Assembly (NCBI GenBank): GCA_026392115.1
Contig: JAPLCQ010000062.1
Location: 1 to 64,000 of the forward strand
Direction of reading: 5' to 3'
Source: Armatimonadota bacterium
GTDB taxonomy: Bacteria > Armatimonadota > Chthonomonadetes > Chthonomonadales > CAJBBX01
DNA: 64,000 nt
The notes under the pieces were generated by a model. It was not told where the DNA came from, searched no databases, and saw only the letters and a list, made by a program, of their open reading frames with translations. Below, piece by piece: positions 27,875-37,607 of the stretch (its first letter is position 1; the number at the start of each line of letters is the position of its first letter). Made by a program: the position numbers and the translations under genes.

Positions 27875-30800
27875 CTACGGCGCCAGGACCACCTCCACGT
27901 TGCGCGCCGTGTGGGGCGCCGAGAGGTAGGTGCGGCCTGTGGCAGCGTCGTACCAGAAGCCGGGCTCGGTGCGCGGCGGCCTGGCGAGTGCGGCGAGCGG
28001 CACGCCGTCGGCCGTCACGACCGCCGGTCGGAAGCCGGTGATGAAGCCGTGGCTCACCTGGCCGATGTAGAAGCGGAGCTTCGCGCGGAGCAGCCGGCCG
28101 TCCGCCCGCAGGTCGACGATGTCGGCGCTGGAGCTGAGCACGATCGTGCGTCCGGCGTCGCGAAGCGTGGCCGTCTTCACGTCGAGGGTGTGGCCGGCCT
28201 GACGCAGCGTGTTGGCCAGGATGTCCTCGCAGTTGAGGAAGGGCGGGTTCGGCGTCGATAGCTCGCCGATGCTGTCCGGGTAGGTTCCCGCGCGGGGTCC
28301 GTCGGCGAACTCCTGCCACTGGCCGCTGACGGTGATTAGCTGTGCGAGCCGTCGCCACTCGACCGGGCCGAAGCCCGTGACCGGCTGGAGCGGCGTGGCG
28401 GGCGCCGTGGGCGCGGGCGCGGCCTGCTCCTGGGCGTCGGCCAGGGCGCGGAGGTAGTACGCGTAGACGAGTCCGACCCACTGCACGGGCATACCGATCC
28501 ACGAGTGGAGGTAGAAGGTGCTGCCGATGTTGGAAGTGGTGGCCCCCAGCGACGCGGGCTTGCCCGGCGCGGCCCAGAGGTAGATGAAGGGGAGGCCGCT
28601 CTCGGCCCAGTAGAGGGCGTCGGTGAGCCAGCGGGGGTTGCCCGTGGCCCGGTACCCCTCGGTGCAGGCGCCCACCGCGTAGGCCGCGGCGAGCAGGTCG
28701 GGCTCGTACATGGGGCACTCCCAGGTGCCCGCGCCGCGCGGCACGCGGAATCGCTCCATGGCCGCCAGCGACCGCTCGCCCGCCGACGTCGCGGCGGCGT
28801 TGCCCGTGATGCGGGCGTAGCGCAGGATGCTGTAGGCGTGGACCGCGCTGGTCCCCAGCACGGAGTCGCCCTTGCGGCCCAGGGCGGCGGTGGGACCCGT
28901 GCCGCCGTCGAAGCGCCAGAGGCCGTCGGCCGGTACGGCATCCGCGGCGGCCTTTACCTGGAGGTCCAGCGTGGCCATGGCCTCGGCCAGGTAGCCGGTG
29001 AGAAAGGGGAACTCCCACCGGGCGATGTGGCAGTTCGCGCCGGAGAGGAGGCCCGCGGCGCCCTCATCGCGGAGGATGGCCGAACGGACATCGGCCACGC
29101 GGCGGTCGGCTTCCGCCGTCCGGGCGCGATCCGCCGAGGCTCGGGCGTTCAGCCATAGCAGCGAGGCGAGGCCGGGCGCGTGGCGCGGCTCCCAGTCGAT
29201 GCAGGCGCGCCACTTCCCGGTGGCGGCGTCCCACGCGGTGCGGAGGAGACCTTCGCGGTTGAGGCGCCACTCCTGCTCCAGCGTGCGCGGCGGCTTGGCC
29301 GCGGTGGGGAGGCCGCCCCGGCTGCGGGTCCAGAGGGCCATGGCGGACAGGGCGGGGCCGGGCATGGCGCAGATCGTGGCTCGGAGAATGAGCGGCTGCC
29401 GGGCGCGCAGGGCGACGGGCCGGTAGGCGGTGTCGGCGTTCTCCCTGGCATAGTCGGCGCCGGTGGGGATCATGAGGCCCAAGCGGTGGTTGGCCATGCC
29501 CTCCTCGGCGTTGGGCACGGAGAAGCGCGCGCCCAGGGGCCGCTCCTCGCCGTCCCACGCCTGCAGCGGCTCCCACCAGAGCGCGGTGGTCATCTGGTTG
29601 GGGCCATCGGGACGCGGAGGCAGCGCCGACCCGGTGTCGCGGAGGGAGTCGGGCGTCCACATCGCCTCGGCGCCCGCGGGCGCGGCGCGGCCCTCTCGAC
29701 CGGTGGAGACGGCCATGAATGGCGAGCTGACCTTCAGGGGCGACGGCGCGTTGCGGAGGTTCAGCGGCGGGGCCAGGTCGCGGGGGTTGGAGCTCGGCTC
29801 GCCGCCGAAGAGGAGCTCCACGCCGGGCAGAATGCCCCACGTCTTGGCCTCGCCGGATTCGCCGTCGCCGACGTAGAGGTTGGGGCAGAGAAGCTGGCGC
29901 ACGCTGGAGGGCCGGTCCGCGGCGACGGACGCGGTGACCCGCGCCAGGGGGCGCGAGGCATCCAGGCGTACGTCGAGCCGGACGTCCCACCGGGCGCCGG
30001 TGGCATCGCGCAGGCTTCCGGTGAGCAGAGCGCCCGCGTGTGCGCCCTTCACCGCGATGGCGGAGGGGCGAACCTCGACGGGGGCGCCGTCGCCGGGCGC
30101 CAGGCGGAGCAGCGGGCGCCAGACGGCCGTGCGCACCCAGGCGCCCGACCGGCGACCGCTGACGACGGCGTAGGCCACGCCCTGACCGGCGCGGACGAAC
30201 TGGAGCCGGAGCTTGCCGTTGTCGATGACGGTGGCTGCGGCGGGTCCTGCTGCGGCGAAGACCTCGGCGGATGCGGCGCGGACCGCGGGCGGGGCTCCGG
30301 CGACCCGAAGCTCGGCGCGGAGACCCGTGACGCCCGTCGCCCCGGGGCGCCAGGGCCATTGCGCGATCCAGCTCTCGCCGGGCGAGAGGGCGGGGACGGG
30401 GAGCGCGACCAATCTTGCGCCTCCCGCCGAACCGGTGAGGGTGGCCGCGCCTGCGGGCAGTGCGCCCAGGCCCCGGTTGCGCACGACGGCGCGGACGCAA
30501 CCGGCCACTCCCGCGACCGGAACGGCCGAGGCCGGGCATACGCGTTCGATGGCCGGGTCGGGTGCATAACCGCCGATCCAGACCATGCCCGACGCCGCCG
30601 CCTGGCTGGGCGTGATCTCAAGCCGCGCGCCGGTGGCGCCGGGGAAGGAGTACTCGGCGGCAAGCCAGGGCGAGCCGGCAGCCGTGGTGCCGGGCGCCTC
30701 GTTCAGCAGGATGGGCGGCGCCGACCCGCCGATGGGCGAGAGCAGGGCGCGGACGCCCGTACCCGCCACGTAAGCGACGGCCACCACTCCGGCGGCGGCT

Positions 30801-31399
30801 CCCGTCCGCACGGCGGCCAGAGCGGGCGTCAGGTGCATGGACCGGGGCGGCCCCTCCACCGCCACGACCCGCGGCAGGCCGAAGAGGGCCCAGTCGTAGG
30901 AGAGGTTCGTCTTGGCATCGACCGTGAGGGCCACACGTACGGTCTTGCCGGCCCAGCCCGTCAGGTCGACGCAGGCGGGCTGCCACTTCGAGGTCACGCA
31001 GTCGCGGCGGAAGATGGCGTCGCCCTCCACCTCGACGCCGAACTGCACGCCGTCGGGCTTCAGGTCCGGGTCGGCCATCTTCACGCCGTCGGAGAGCGTG
31101 GTCTCGAAGACGAGCAGGAGGCGGCCCTCGTTGGCCGCCGGCGGCAGCGGCAGCGTGTACTCGGCGCGGGCGGGCTGCCCGATCACGGCAGGATGGAGGA
31201 AGAGGCCGTCACGCAAGACGCCGTCGGCGGGGGACGGTCTCCGCACGGTGGGGAACGAAGCCCGGCTGGTGCGCGCCTTGGGATAGAGGGCCAGCAGGTC
31301 GTAGAGCCTCCGGGCCGCGGGCTCGGCGGCGGCGGGATGCGGCGCCAGTGCCGCCGCCGCCGCGGCGAAGGCAACCCATCCGGATCGTAGCTGCGGCAT
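27875..31399 (-). CDS. Large exported protein of unknown function
   Basis: This 1174-residue protein has a signal peptide (residues 1-25, ends AAA-EP). The N-terminal half is beta-rich, with a carbohydrate-binding-like opening (YTLPLPP, LLLVFETTL, WALFGLP). A middle super-sandwich-like region follows, and from about residue 700 an alpha-helical part with repeated Trp/Tyr-rich helices (ILRYARITGN, YEPDLLAAAY, GYRATGNPRWLTDALYWAESG) suggests an alpha/alpha toroid like those of GH or PL families. I do not recognise the family. The start at 31399 is chosen for its GGGAGGAG ribosome site; the longer frame would run through the upstream gene. It lies 26 bases after a GyrI-like gene on the same strand. 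Confidence 0.7.
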   Translation of the reverse strand: MPQLRSGWVAFAAAAAALAPHPAAAEPAARRLYDLLALYPKARTSRASFPTVRRPSPADGVLRDGLFLHPAVIGQPARAEYTLPLPPAANEGRLLLVFETTLSDGVKMADPDLKPDGVQFGVEVEGDAIFRRDCVTSKWQPACVDLTGWAGKTVRVALTVDAKTNLSYDWALFGLPRVVAVEGPPRSMHLTPALAAVRTGAAAGVVAVAYVAGTGVRALLSPIGGSAPPILLNEAPGTTAAGSPWLAAEYSFPGATGARLEITPSQAAASGMVWIGGYAPDPAIERVCPASAVPVAGVAGCVRAVVRNRGLGALPAGAATLTGSAGGARLVALPVPALSPGESWIAQWPWRPGATGVTGLRAELRVAGAPPAVRAASAEVFAAAGPAAATVIDNGKLRLQFVRAGQGVAYAVVSGRRSGAWVRTAVWRPLLRLAPGDGAPVEVRPSAIAVKGAHAGALLTGSLRDATGARWDVRLDVRLDASRPLARVTASVAADRPSSVRQLLCPNLYVGDGESGEAKTWGILPGVELLFGGEPSSNPRDLAPPLNLRNAPSPLKVSSPFMAVSTGREGRAAPAGAEAMWTPDSLRDTGSALPPRPDGPNQMTTALWWEPLQAWDGEERPLGARFSVPNAEEGMANHRLGLMIPTGADYARENADTAYRPVALRARQPLILRATICAMPGPALSAMALWTRSRGGLPTAAKPPRTLEQEWRLNREGLLRTAWDAATGKWRACIDWEPRHAPGLASLLWLNARASADRARTAEADRRVADVRSAILRDEGAAGLLSGANCHIARWEFPFLTGYLAEAMATLDLQVKAAADAVPADGLWRFDGGTGPTAALGRKGDSVLGTSAVHAYSILRYARITGNAAATSAGERSLAAMERFRVPRGAGTWECPMYEPDLLAAAYAVGACTEGYRATGNPRWLTDALYWAESGLPFIYLWAAPGKPASLGATTSNIGSTFYLHSWIGMPVQWVGLVYAYYLRALADAQEQAAPAPTAPATPLQPVTGFGPVEWRRLAQLITVSGQWQEFADGPRAGTYPDSIGELSTPNPPFLNCEDILANTLRQAGHTLDVKTATLRDAGRTIVLSSSADIVDLRADGRLLRAKLRFYIGQVSHGFITGFRPAVVTADGVPLAALARPPRTEPGFWYDAATGRTYLSAPHTARNVEVVLAP

Positions 31400-31425
31400 G
31401 GCGGGCTCCTCCCTGGTGCGGCGGG

Positions 31426-31878
31426 CTATGGGACGGGCTCGTGCACCAGTACGCGGATGTTCGGACCCAGCGGCTGTGTGGTGTCGTACACCTCGAACGT
31501 GGGCCGCCAAATCTCGGGGGTCTCGGTTTCGGGCATCACGCACCGGAGGGCCTGATAGGCCTCGGCGATGCGGCCCATGTCGCCGGTGTGGGCGAGGCGT
31601 GCGTAGCGGCCGGCGGGGATCGTGACGAGGTGCATGCCCTCGGGGGCGATGGAGCCCTCGTTGACCTCCAGGCCCACCACGTAGCGTGCGGTCCGGGTGG
31701 CGGAATCCTTCTGCCAGACGCCGTAGAGGAGCTTCTGGTCGAGGCAACCTGCCACATCGCAGCGGCGTGCGGCCAACGAGACCCAGGCATAGAGGATCAG
31801 CCCCGGCTGCTCCCACGCATTCTCCAGCGCGACGCCGAGAATGGTCTTCGCCCGTACCCGAACGATGGCGGGACTCAT
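31426..31878 (-). CDS. GyrI-like/effector-binding domain protein
   Basis: This 150-residue soluble protein resembles the stand-alone GyrI-like or AraC effector-binding fold: MSPAIVRVRAKTILGVAL at the start, IPAGRYARLAHTGDM in the middle (the typical Y-A/V-F/L-H-G segment), and FEVYDTTQPLGPNI near the end. Such domains bind small hydrophobic or cationic molecules. No DNA-binding domain is present. The ATG at 31878 has a GGGAGGAA ribosome site. It is 26 bases upstream of the large exported protein gene, and the two are probably cotranscribed. Confidence 0.75.
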   Translation of the reverse strand: MSPAIVRVRAKTILGVALENAWEQPGLILYAWVSLAARRCDVAGCLDQKLLYGVWQKDSATRTARYVVGLEVNEGSIAPEGMHLVTIPAGRYARLAHTGDMGRIAEAYQALRCVMPETETPEIWRPTFEVYDTTQPLGPNIRVLVHEPVP

Positions 31879-32106
31879 GCTGGTTCCTCCCGATGCCGGC
31901 AAAGGCCGGGCCGCCGCATCCGATGGGTCCACGCGCAGGGCGTCCGCACAAACCGCCGATACCACTTACATTCTACGCCCTGCGGCCGTCCAACGAACAG
32001 TAGACGTGCGTACCCGAGGCAAGTCGGCCGCACGCAGGAACCGACCGCGCCCGTGTCGAACATCCCTTCGGCGTCGCCATCGTCTCTGCGGCGCAACGGG
32101 AGACCC

Positions 32107-33984
32107 ATGACACGGCGTGCGTTCTGGATAGGCCTTCTGCTCGTCCCGCTCAACGTCTACTGGGTCATCGTGGCCGAGCTTCGCTGGTACATCGTCCTTA
32201 CGCTGAACCCGCTATTCGTTACGCCGGTCTTCTACCTCTTCGTGCTGGCGGGCCTCAACTCCGCCCTGCTCCGGTTCCGTCCGCGGTGGGCCTTCACCAA
32301 GCCTGAGCTGGTCTCCATCTACATCATGCTGGTGCTCTCGTGTACCGTGGCCACGCACGACTTCATCATCAACCTCATGTCCAGCATGACATGGCCGCGC
32401 TGGCAGGCGTCGCCGTCGAACAACTGGGAGGCGACCCTCTTCCCGCACCTGCCGAAGTGGCTCTACGTCTGGGACAAGGAGTTGCTGGGCGGCGCGCTGA
32501 AGGGGAGCTCGAGCCTCTACACATGGCCGATCCTGCGGATGTGGGCCGCGCCGCTGGCCTTCTGGTCGATCTTCATCTTCTCGATCGGCTGGACGATGCT
32601 CTGCTTCGCCGTGATCCTGCGGAAGGCGTGGGTCGACCAGACGCGCCTGGCCTTTCCCATTGTGCGCCTGCCCATCGTGCTGACAGACGGGGCGACCGAG
32701 TCCTCGCCGCTCCGACACTGGCCGCTCTGGGCCGGCTTTGCGGTGGCGGCGGCGTTGGACATCCTGAACGGCCTGCACGAGTGGTACCCGAGCATGCCGC
32801 TGCTCCAGACCCGGGCGAATCCGCTCATCTTCCCCACGCCGCCCTGGCACACCACGGCGCCGCTCTTCACGACCTGGTACCCCTTCGCCATCGGGTTGGC
32901 CTACCTGGTGCCGCTGGATGTCTCTTTCTCTTGCTGGTTCTTCTACCTCTTCATGAAGGCGCAGTCCGTTATCGGCTACCAGCTCGGCTACGGCGACGTT
33001 CCGGACTTCCCGTATGTCAGCGAGCAAGGCATGGGCGCCTGGTACGCGTTCAGCTTCTTCATCCTCTACTCGTCGCGGAGCTACCTTGCCGGCGTGCTCA
33101 AGGCGGCGTGGCGCAACGACCGGACGCAGGACGTGGGCGAGGCCATGAGCTATCGCGGCGCCGTGGCGGGCATGGCCGCGGGCATGGCGGTCTTCGGCGG
33201 CTTCTGGTACGCGGCGGGCATGAGCCCGGTCTGGGTCGTTGTCGTCCTGGCCACCTACCTCCTGCTCTCCATGGCGATCACGCGGGCCAGGGCCGAGGCC
33301 GGAGGCCAGCACACGGTGTGGGACCTGGAGCCCATGCGGATGTTCCGCCTGTTCGACTCGCGCTCCATCGGCCCCGGAACCCTGGCCACGGGTTTCATGA
33401 GCCACTGGTACTGGCGGCTGAACCGGAGCCACCCCATGCCGAGCCAACTCGAGGCGATGAAGTTGGCGCAGGACCAGGGGCTGAGCCTGCGCGGGCTCGC
33501 AGGGCCCATGATGGCCGCCTTCGCGCTGGCCTCGGTCTCCGGGATGTGGGCCTGCCTGCATGTCTTCTACCAGCACGGCGCGCTGGCCAAGTGCCAGGGC
33601 TTCGCCAACTGGACCAACATCGAGATGTGGGATGGCCTCGCCAACGCGCTGGGGGCCGGCTTCAAGTCGGAGGCGGGACGGTGGGGCGCCATCGGGGCCT
33701 CGTCGGCGCTGGTGGTGGTCCTTTCGTGGCTGCGGACCCGCTACGCCGGCTTCCCGTTCCACCCGCTGGGCTACTGCATCGGACCGGGGCTCATCTGGCT
33801 CTGGTGCCCGTTCTTCGTGGCGTGGCTCGTGAAGCTGCTCGTGCTGCGCTACGGCGGGCTGAAGAGCTATCGCCGCTCGCTGCCCTTCTTCCTGGGGCTG
33901 GTGCTGGGCGATTACGTCACCGGCGCGGTCTGGGCGCTCATCGGCGTCTACGGCAACGTGCCGGCCTACGGCATCTTCCACTAG
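32107..33984 (+). CDS. Polytopic membrane protein, DUF6785/DUF6784 family (first copy)
   Basis: This 625-residue protein has roughly twelve to fourteen hydrophobic helices and no signal peptide beyond the first helix. Characteristic segments shared with the next gene are SRSYL/TGRR-like loops after a GYGD-PxFP motif, HPMPSQLEAMKLA, and the C-terminal FPFHPLGYCIGPG, GGLKSYRRSLPFFLGLVLGDY. This matches the DUF6785/DUF6784 membrane family abundant in Armatimonadota and Planctomycetota. The function is unknown; the polytopic form suggests a transporter or membrane enzyme. It is followed 55 bases later by a paralogue and then by putative glycosidases. Confidence 0.8.
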   Translation: MTRRAFWIGLLLVPLNVYWVIVAELRWYIVLTLNPLFVTPVFYLFVLAGLNSALLRFRPRWAFTKPELVSIYIMLVLSCTVATHDFIINLMSSMTWPRWQASPSNNWEATLFPHLPKWLYVWDKELLGGALKGSSSLYTWPILRMWAAPLAFWSIFIFSIGWTMLCFAVILRKAWVDQTRLAFPIVRLPIVLTDGATESSPLRHWPLWAGFAVAAALDILNGLHEWYPSMPLLQTRANPLIFPTPPWHTTAPLFTTWYPFAIGLAYLVPLDVSFSCWFFYLFMKAQSVIGYQLGYGDVPDFPYVSEQGMGAWYAFSFFILYSSRSYLAGVLKAAWRNDRTQDVGEAMSYRGAVAGMAAGMAVFGGFWYAAGMSPVWVVVVLATYLLLSMAITRARAEAGGQHTVWDLEPMRMFRLFDSRSIGPGTLATGFMSHWYWRLNRSHPMPSQLEAMKLAQDQGLSLRGLAGPMMAAFALASVSGMWACLHVFYQHGALAKCQGFANWTNIEMWDGLANALGAGFKSEAGRWGAIGASSALVVVLSWLRTRYAGFPFHPLGYCIGPGLIWLWCPFFVAWLVKLLVLRYGGLKSYRRSLPFFLGLVLGDYVTGAVWALIGVYGNVPAYGIFH

Positions 33985-34039
33985 CGGAGTACACTCAAGG
34001 CTCAGGGTTGCGCGGTTCGCCCCTGCCTGGAGAGGCTTC

Positions 34040-36001
34040 ATGACCCACCCTACGCCGGAACCCACGACCCCGCCGCGCCGCCGCTCGTCCGGCCTCACGC
34101 TCCGGGCCGTGCTGCTGGGAGCCCTGCTTGGGCCCGTGATGGGGTGGTGGAACATCTCGGTGGAGACGATCCGGTACGCCGGCCAGCCCTCCACGGTATC
34201 GCTCTACCCGCACGTCCTCTTCGTGCTGCTCTGCCTGGTGGGCCTCAACGCTCTGGTGGCCCGGCGCTTCCCCGGCAAGCAGATGAGCCCCTCCGAGTTG
34301 CTGCTGGTCTACTTTATGGCGCTCATGGCCGCCGTGGTCTCCTCGCACGATATCGTAGAGGTCATGGTCCCCATCTGGTCGTACCCGGCGCGCTTCGCCA
34401 ATGCGGCCAACCGGTGGGACACCCAGATCGTGGCCAAGCTGCCCGGCTGGCTCTTCGTTACCGATGCGGACGCGGTGAGCAGCTACTACGTCGGCAATGC
34501 GAGCCTATGGAACCAACGCGCCCTGAGCGTCTGGGTTCGGCCCGTAGCGATCTGGACATGCTTCCTGACCGTGCTTTCCTACGGCATGTTCTGCCTGAAC
34601 GTCCTCTTCCGCAAGACCTGGATGGAGAACGAGCGGCTGGCGTTCCCGCTGGCCCAACTGCCCATGGACCTGGTGCAGCCCCGCGTGCCGCTCTTCACCA
34701 GCCGCATCTTCTGGCTCGGCTTCGGCATCACCGCGGCGCTGGACATGTGGTATGGCGCCCACAGCCTCTGGCCGGCCATCCCGGAGCCCTTCCCGCGCTT
34801 CCAGACGCTGGACCCGTACCTGACGCAGCCGCCCTGGAACTCCATCGGATGGCTGCCGCTGGCCTTCTATCCGTGGATCATCGGCCTGGGTGTGATGCTT
34901 CCGATGGACCTGCTCCTCTCGTGCACGGTCTTCTTCTGGGTCTGGAAGCTGCAGCCGGTGGTGGCGGCCGCCTACGGCTACACCGATATCCCGCGTTTCC
35001 CGTTCGTGCTCGAGCAGACGGCGGGAGGCTTCGCTGCCATCGCGCTGACCACGCTCTACACAGGCCGCCGGGCGCTGGCGGAGAGCCTGCGCGCCGTGGT
35101 GACCGGCACTCCGCCGGATTGGCGGGAGGCGCTCTCGCCGCGCATGGCCTGGGGCGGATTCCTGCTCTCCGGCGCCGCGGTGTTCGCTTTCTTCCATGCC
35201 ATAGGCATGGCCTGGTGGGTGAACCTCTTCGTGCTCGCGGGCTACCTGCTGATCGCGGTGGCGGCCGCGCGCATCCGCGCCGAGGTGGGTTCGCCGGCAC
35301 ACGACCCCGGCGGCGATGCGCCCATGCGGGTGCTGACCCTCTTCTTCGGCACCGACGCCCTGCGCCAGACCGACATGGCCGCCTTCGTGCCGCTGCACAG
35401 CTTCAACCGGGGATACCGGGCGCACCCGATGCCGACGCAGATGGAGGGCCTCTTCGCCGGCGAGCGGTCCCGCGTCGGGATGCGCGGCATGTTCTGGGCG
35501 CTGGTGGCGGCCGTCTTCATCGGTGCGCTGAGCGGGTTCCTGACCAACATCAGCCTCCACTACGCCTGGGGCGCCGCGTCCAAGGCAGACCCACCGTTCG
35601 TCAGCACCATCTTCGGCCGGGAGCCGTACGAGATCGTGTCCAACATGATGACGGCGGGCGTCACCCCGTCCGAGCGCTCCACGGGCGCGGCGGCGGTGGG
35701 CGTCGGCTTCCTGGTGACCGCCGTGCTGGGCGCGCTACGGCTCTCCATGGCGCGTTTCCCGCTCCACCCGGTGGGCTACGCCATCTCCAGCGGCTGGAGC
35801 ATGTCGCTCATGTGGTTCTCGCTGCTGATCGCGCTGATCTGCAAGGCGAGCCTGCTCAAGGCCGGCGGCCTGCGGGCCTACCGTAGCGCCCTGCCGGTCT
35901 TCATGGGCATCGTGCTGGGCGACTGCGCCGTGGGGAGCCTCTGGATGCTGGTGAGCATCTTCACAGGGGCCAAGAGCTTCATCTTCTGGCCCTACGGGTA
36001 G
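34040..36001 (+). CDS. Polytopic membrane protein, DUF6785/DUF6784 family (second copy)
   Basis: This 653-residue paralogue of the preceding gene has the same order of conserved blocks: YGYTDIPRFPF, AHPMPTQMEGLFA, FPLHPVGYAISSG, GGLRAYRSALPVFMGIVLGDC. An extra Pro/Arg-rich cytoplasmic start of about 20 residues precedes the first helix. The overall sequence has diverged widely, so the duplication is old and the two may form a heteromer or act on different substrates. TACACT at 33990-33995 could be a -10 element for it. Confidence 0.8.
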   Translation: MTHPTPEPTTPPRRRSSGLTLRAVLLGALLGPVMGWWNISVETIRYAGQPSTVSLYPHVLFVLLCLVGLNALVARRFPGKQMSPSELLLVYFMALMAAVVSSHDIVEVMVPIWSYPARFANAANRWDTQIVAKLPGWLFVTDADAVSSYYVGNASLWNQRALSVWVRPVAIWTCFLTVLSYGMFCLNVLFRKTWMENERLAFPLAQLPMDLVQPRVPLFTSRIFWLGFGITAALDMWYGAHSLWPAIPEPFPRFQTLDPYLTQPPWNSIGWLPLAFYPWIIGLGVMLPMDLLLSCTVFFWVWKLQPVVAAAYGYTDIPRFPFVLEQTAGGFAAIALTTLYTGRRALAESLRAVVTGTPPDWREALSPRMAWGGFLLSGAAVFAFFHAIGMAWWVNLFVLAGYLLIAVAAARIRAEVGSPAHDPGGDAPMRVLTLFFGTDALRQTDMAAFVPLHSFNRGYRAHPMPTQMEGLFAGERSRVGMRGMFWALVAAVFIGALSGFLTNISLHYAWGAASKADPPFVSTIFGREPYEIVSNMMTAGVTPSERSTGAAAVGVGFLVTAVLGALRLSMARFPLHPVGYAISSGWSMSLMWFSLLIALICKASLLKAGGLRAYRSALPVFMGIVLGDCAVGSLWMLVSIFTGAKSFIFWPYG

Positions 36002-36107
36002 GAGAAGAGGGGGCGGCGACTGGGGCCGGCGCGGTCGACGCCATGGGCTGCGTGCCCGGCGTGGCGTAAACTGACGGGCAGACCGTCGCCGGCCAGGAGA
36101 TCGCGCC

Positions 36108-37580
36108 ATGTCACAGCCCATCCGCATCCATCCAGAGAACCCCCGGTTGTTCGAGTACCGAGGCAAGCCGCTCGTGCTGCTCACGGCAACGGAGCACTAC
36201 GGCGCCGTGATGAACCGGCCGTTCCGGTATGAGCGCTACCTGGAGGACGCGGTCGGCAAGGGCATGACCCTGACCCGCCTCTTCGTGCTATTCCGCGAAC
36301 TACAGAACCACTGCAATCCCTACTCGACGTGCAAGCCCGAGTCGCCGGACTACATCGCCCCGTATGAGCGGACCGGGCCGGGCAGGGCCCAGGACGGCGA
36401 GCCGAAGTTCGACCTGGATAGGCCGAACCCCGAGTTCTACCAGCGGCTGCACGCCTTCATGGCCAGGGCCTCCGAGCTGGGGATCATCGTGGAACTGGTG
36501 CTGCTGAGCAACACCTACGAAGACCGGATCTGGGCGCTCAACCCGCTCAACAGCGCCAACAACGTGAACGGCCTGCAGCCGATCTCCTGGCCCACCTACA
36601 TGACGCTGCGGCATCCGGAGCTGGTCGCGCGGCAGATGGAGCACGTGAGGCGGATCGTCCGCGAGGTGAACGCCTACGACAACCTCTTCTTCGAGATCTG
36701 CAACGAGCCCGGCGGCTGCCATCCCGGCGAGGGCAATCCCGGCGTCGACGAGGTGAACGAGTGGGAGCGGGCCATCGCCGCCGAGATCCGGCAGACCGAG
36801 GCGTCGCTGCCCAAGAGGCACCTCATCGCCGGACAGGAGGCGTTCCAGTGGCACCCCTTCGTGCAGGGCTCCACGCTCTCGTTCCGGGACTTCCCGCTGG
36901 ACATCGTGAACATGCACCCGCTGCCGGGCACCACGCTGGACGGCGTGGAGTACGACATGGGCCAGTTCATGTCCAAGCAGCTCAAGCTCCGGGCGGTCCG
37001 CGACTACTGCCTGGCGGCGGCGGTCGAGGGCAAGCCGCTGAACCTGGACGAAGACAACGTGGCCAGCCAGTACAAGGACTATGACGGTTGGACCATCCAT
37101 CGCAAGCGGGCCTGGATGGCGCTCATGTGCGGCGCGCACTATGACTACATCGACTTCTCGATCATCAACCACTGCGAGACCGGCACGGAGGCGTCGCAGC
37201 GCTGCATCCGAACCTGGTTCCGGCATCTGTCCCGGTTCATCCACGGGCTTGACCTCGTGGCGGCGCGGCCCCTGCGAGGCATAGTCACATCGGCTCCTGA
37301 GCAGACCGTGGAGGCGGCCTTCGGCGTGGCGGGCAGCGACATCTCGGTCTACGTCGCCGACGAGCGCGAACTCGGGGAGCCCGGCGCCGGAGAGCCGATC
37401 CGCGGCGCCCTGACGCTGAGCCTGCCCGACGGATCGTACAGCGCCTCCTGCTTGTCGCCCGAGGCGGGCCAGTGGTCGCCGGCCGTCACCGTCGCGGGAG
37501 GCAACGCAACAACCGTGGCCCTGCCGGAGTTCCGACACGACATCCTGGTGCGCGTGCGGGCAACGATCGCCGGCGGCTGA
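36108..37580 (+). CDS. Putative glycoside hydrolase (clan GH-A TIM barrel), cytoplasmic
   Basis: This 490-residue protein has a (beta/alpha)8-type layout. The segment NLFFEICNEP carries a candidate acid/base E200 at the end of strand 4, as in GH5-like clan-A enzymes. A later LNLDEDNVA segment (about 325) could hold the nucleophile. A C-terminal beta-sandwich follows (about 400-490). No signal peptide is seen, so the substrate is likely an imported oligosaccharide. It is downstream of the two DUF6785 membrane proteins, which might import that substrate; this is inference. A TAAACT at 36067-36072 may be a -10 element. Confidence 0.7.
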   Translation: MSQPIRIHPENPRLFEYRGKPLVLLTATEHYGAVMNRPFRYERYLEDAVGKGMTLTRLFVLFRELQNHCNPYSTCKPESPDYIAPYERTGPGRAQDGEPKFDLDRPNPEFYQRLHAFMARASELGIIVELVLLSNTYEDRIWALNPLNSANNVNGLQPISWPTYMTLRHPELVARQMEHVRRIVREVNAYDNLFFEICNEPGGCHPGEGNPGVDEVNEWERAIAAEIRQTEASLPKRHLIAGQEAFQWHPFVQGSTLSFRDFPLDIVNMHPLPGTTLDGVEYDMGQFMSKQLKLRAVRDYCLAAAVEGKPLNLDEDNVASQYKDYDGWTIHRKRAWMALMCGAHYDYIDFSIINHCETGTEASQRCIRTWFRHLSRFIHGLDLVAARPLRGIVTSAPEQTVEAAFGVAGSDISVYVADERELGEPGAGEPIRGALTLSLPDGSYSASCLSPEAGQWSPAVTVAGGNATTVALPEFRHDILVRVRATIAGG

Positions 37581-37607
37581 GGCGCCGGTACGCCAAGGAG
37601 GGACCTC

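Noticed and set aside
29180-31390. A 736-residue open frame on the plus strand
   Set aside because: It mirrors the large exported protein gene on the other strand, which has a signal peptide, a ribosome site and domain-like composition.
31900-32106. An upstream start for the first DUF6785-type gene
   Set aside because: The in-frame extension (from 31348) is Arg/Pro-rich and antisense to the GyrI-like gene. The membrane protein begins naturally at 32107.
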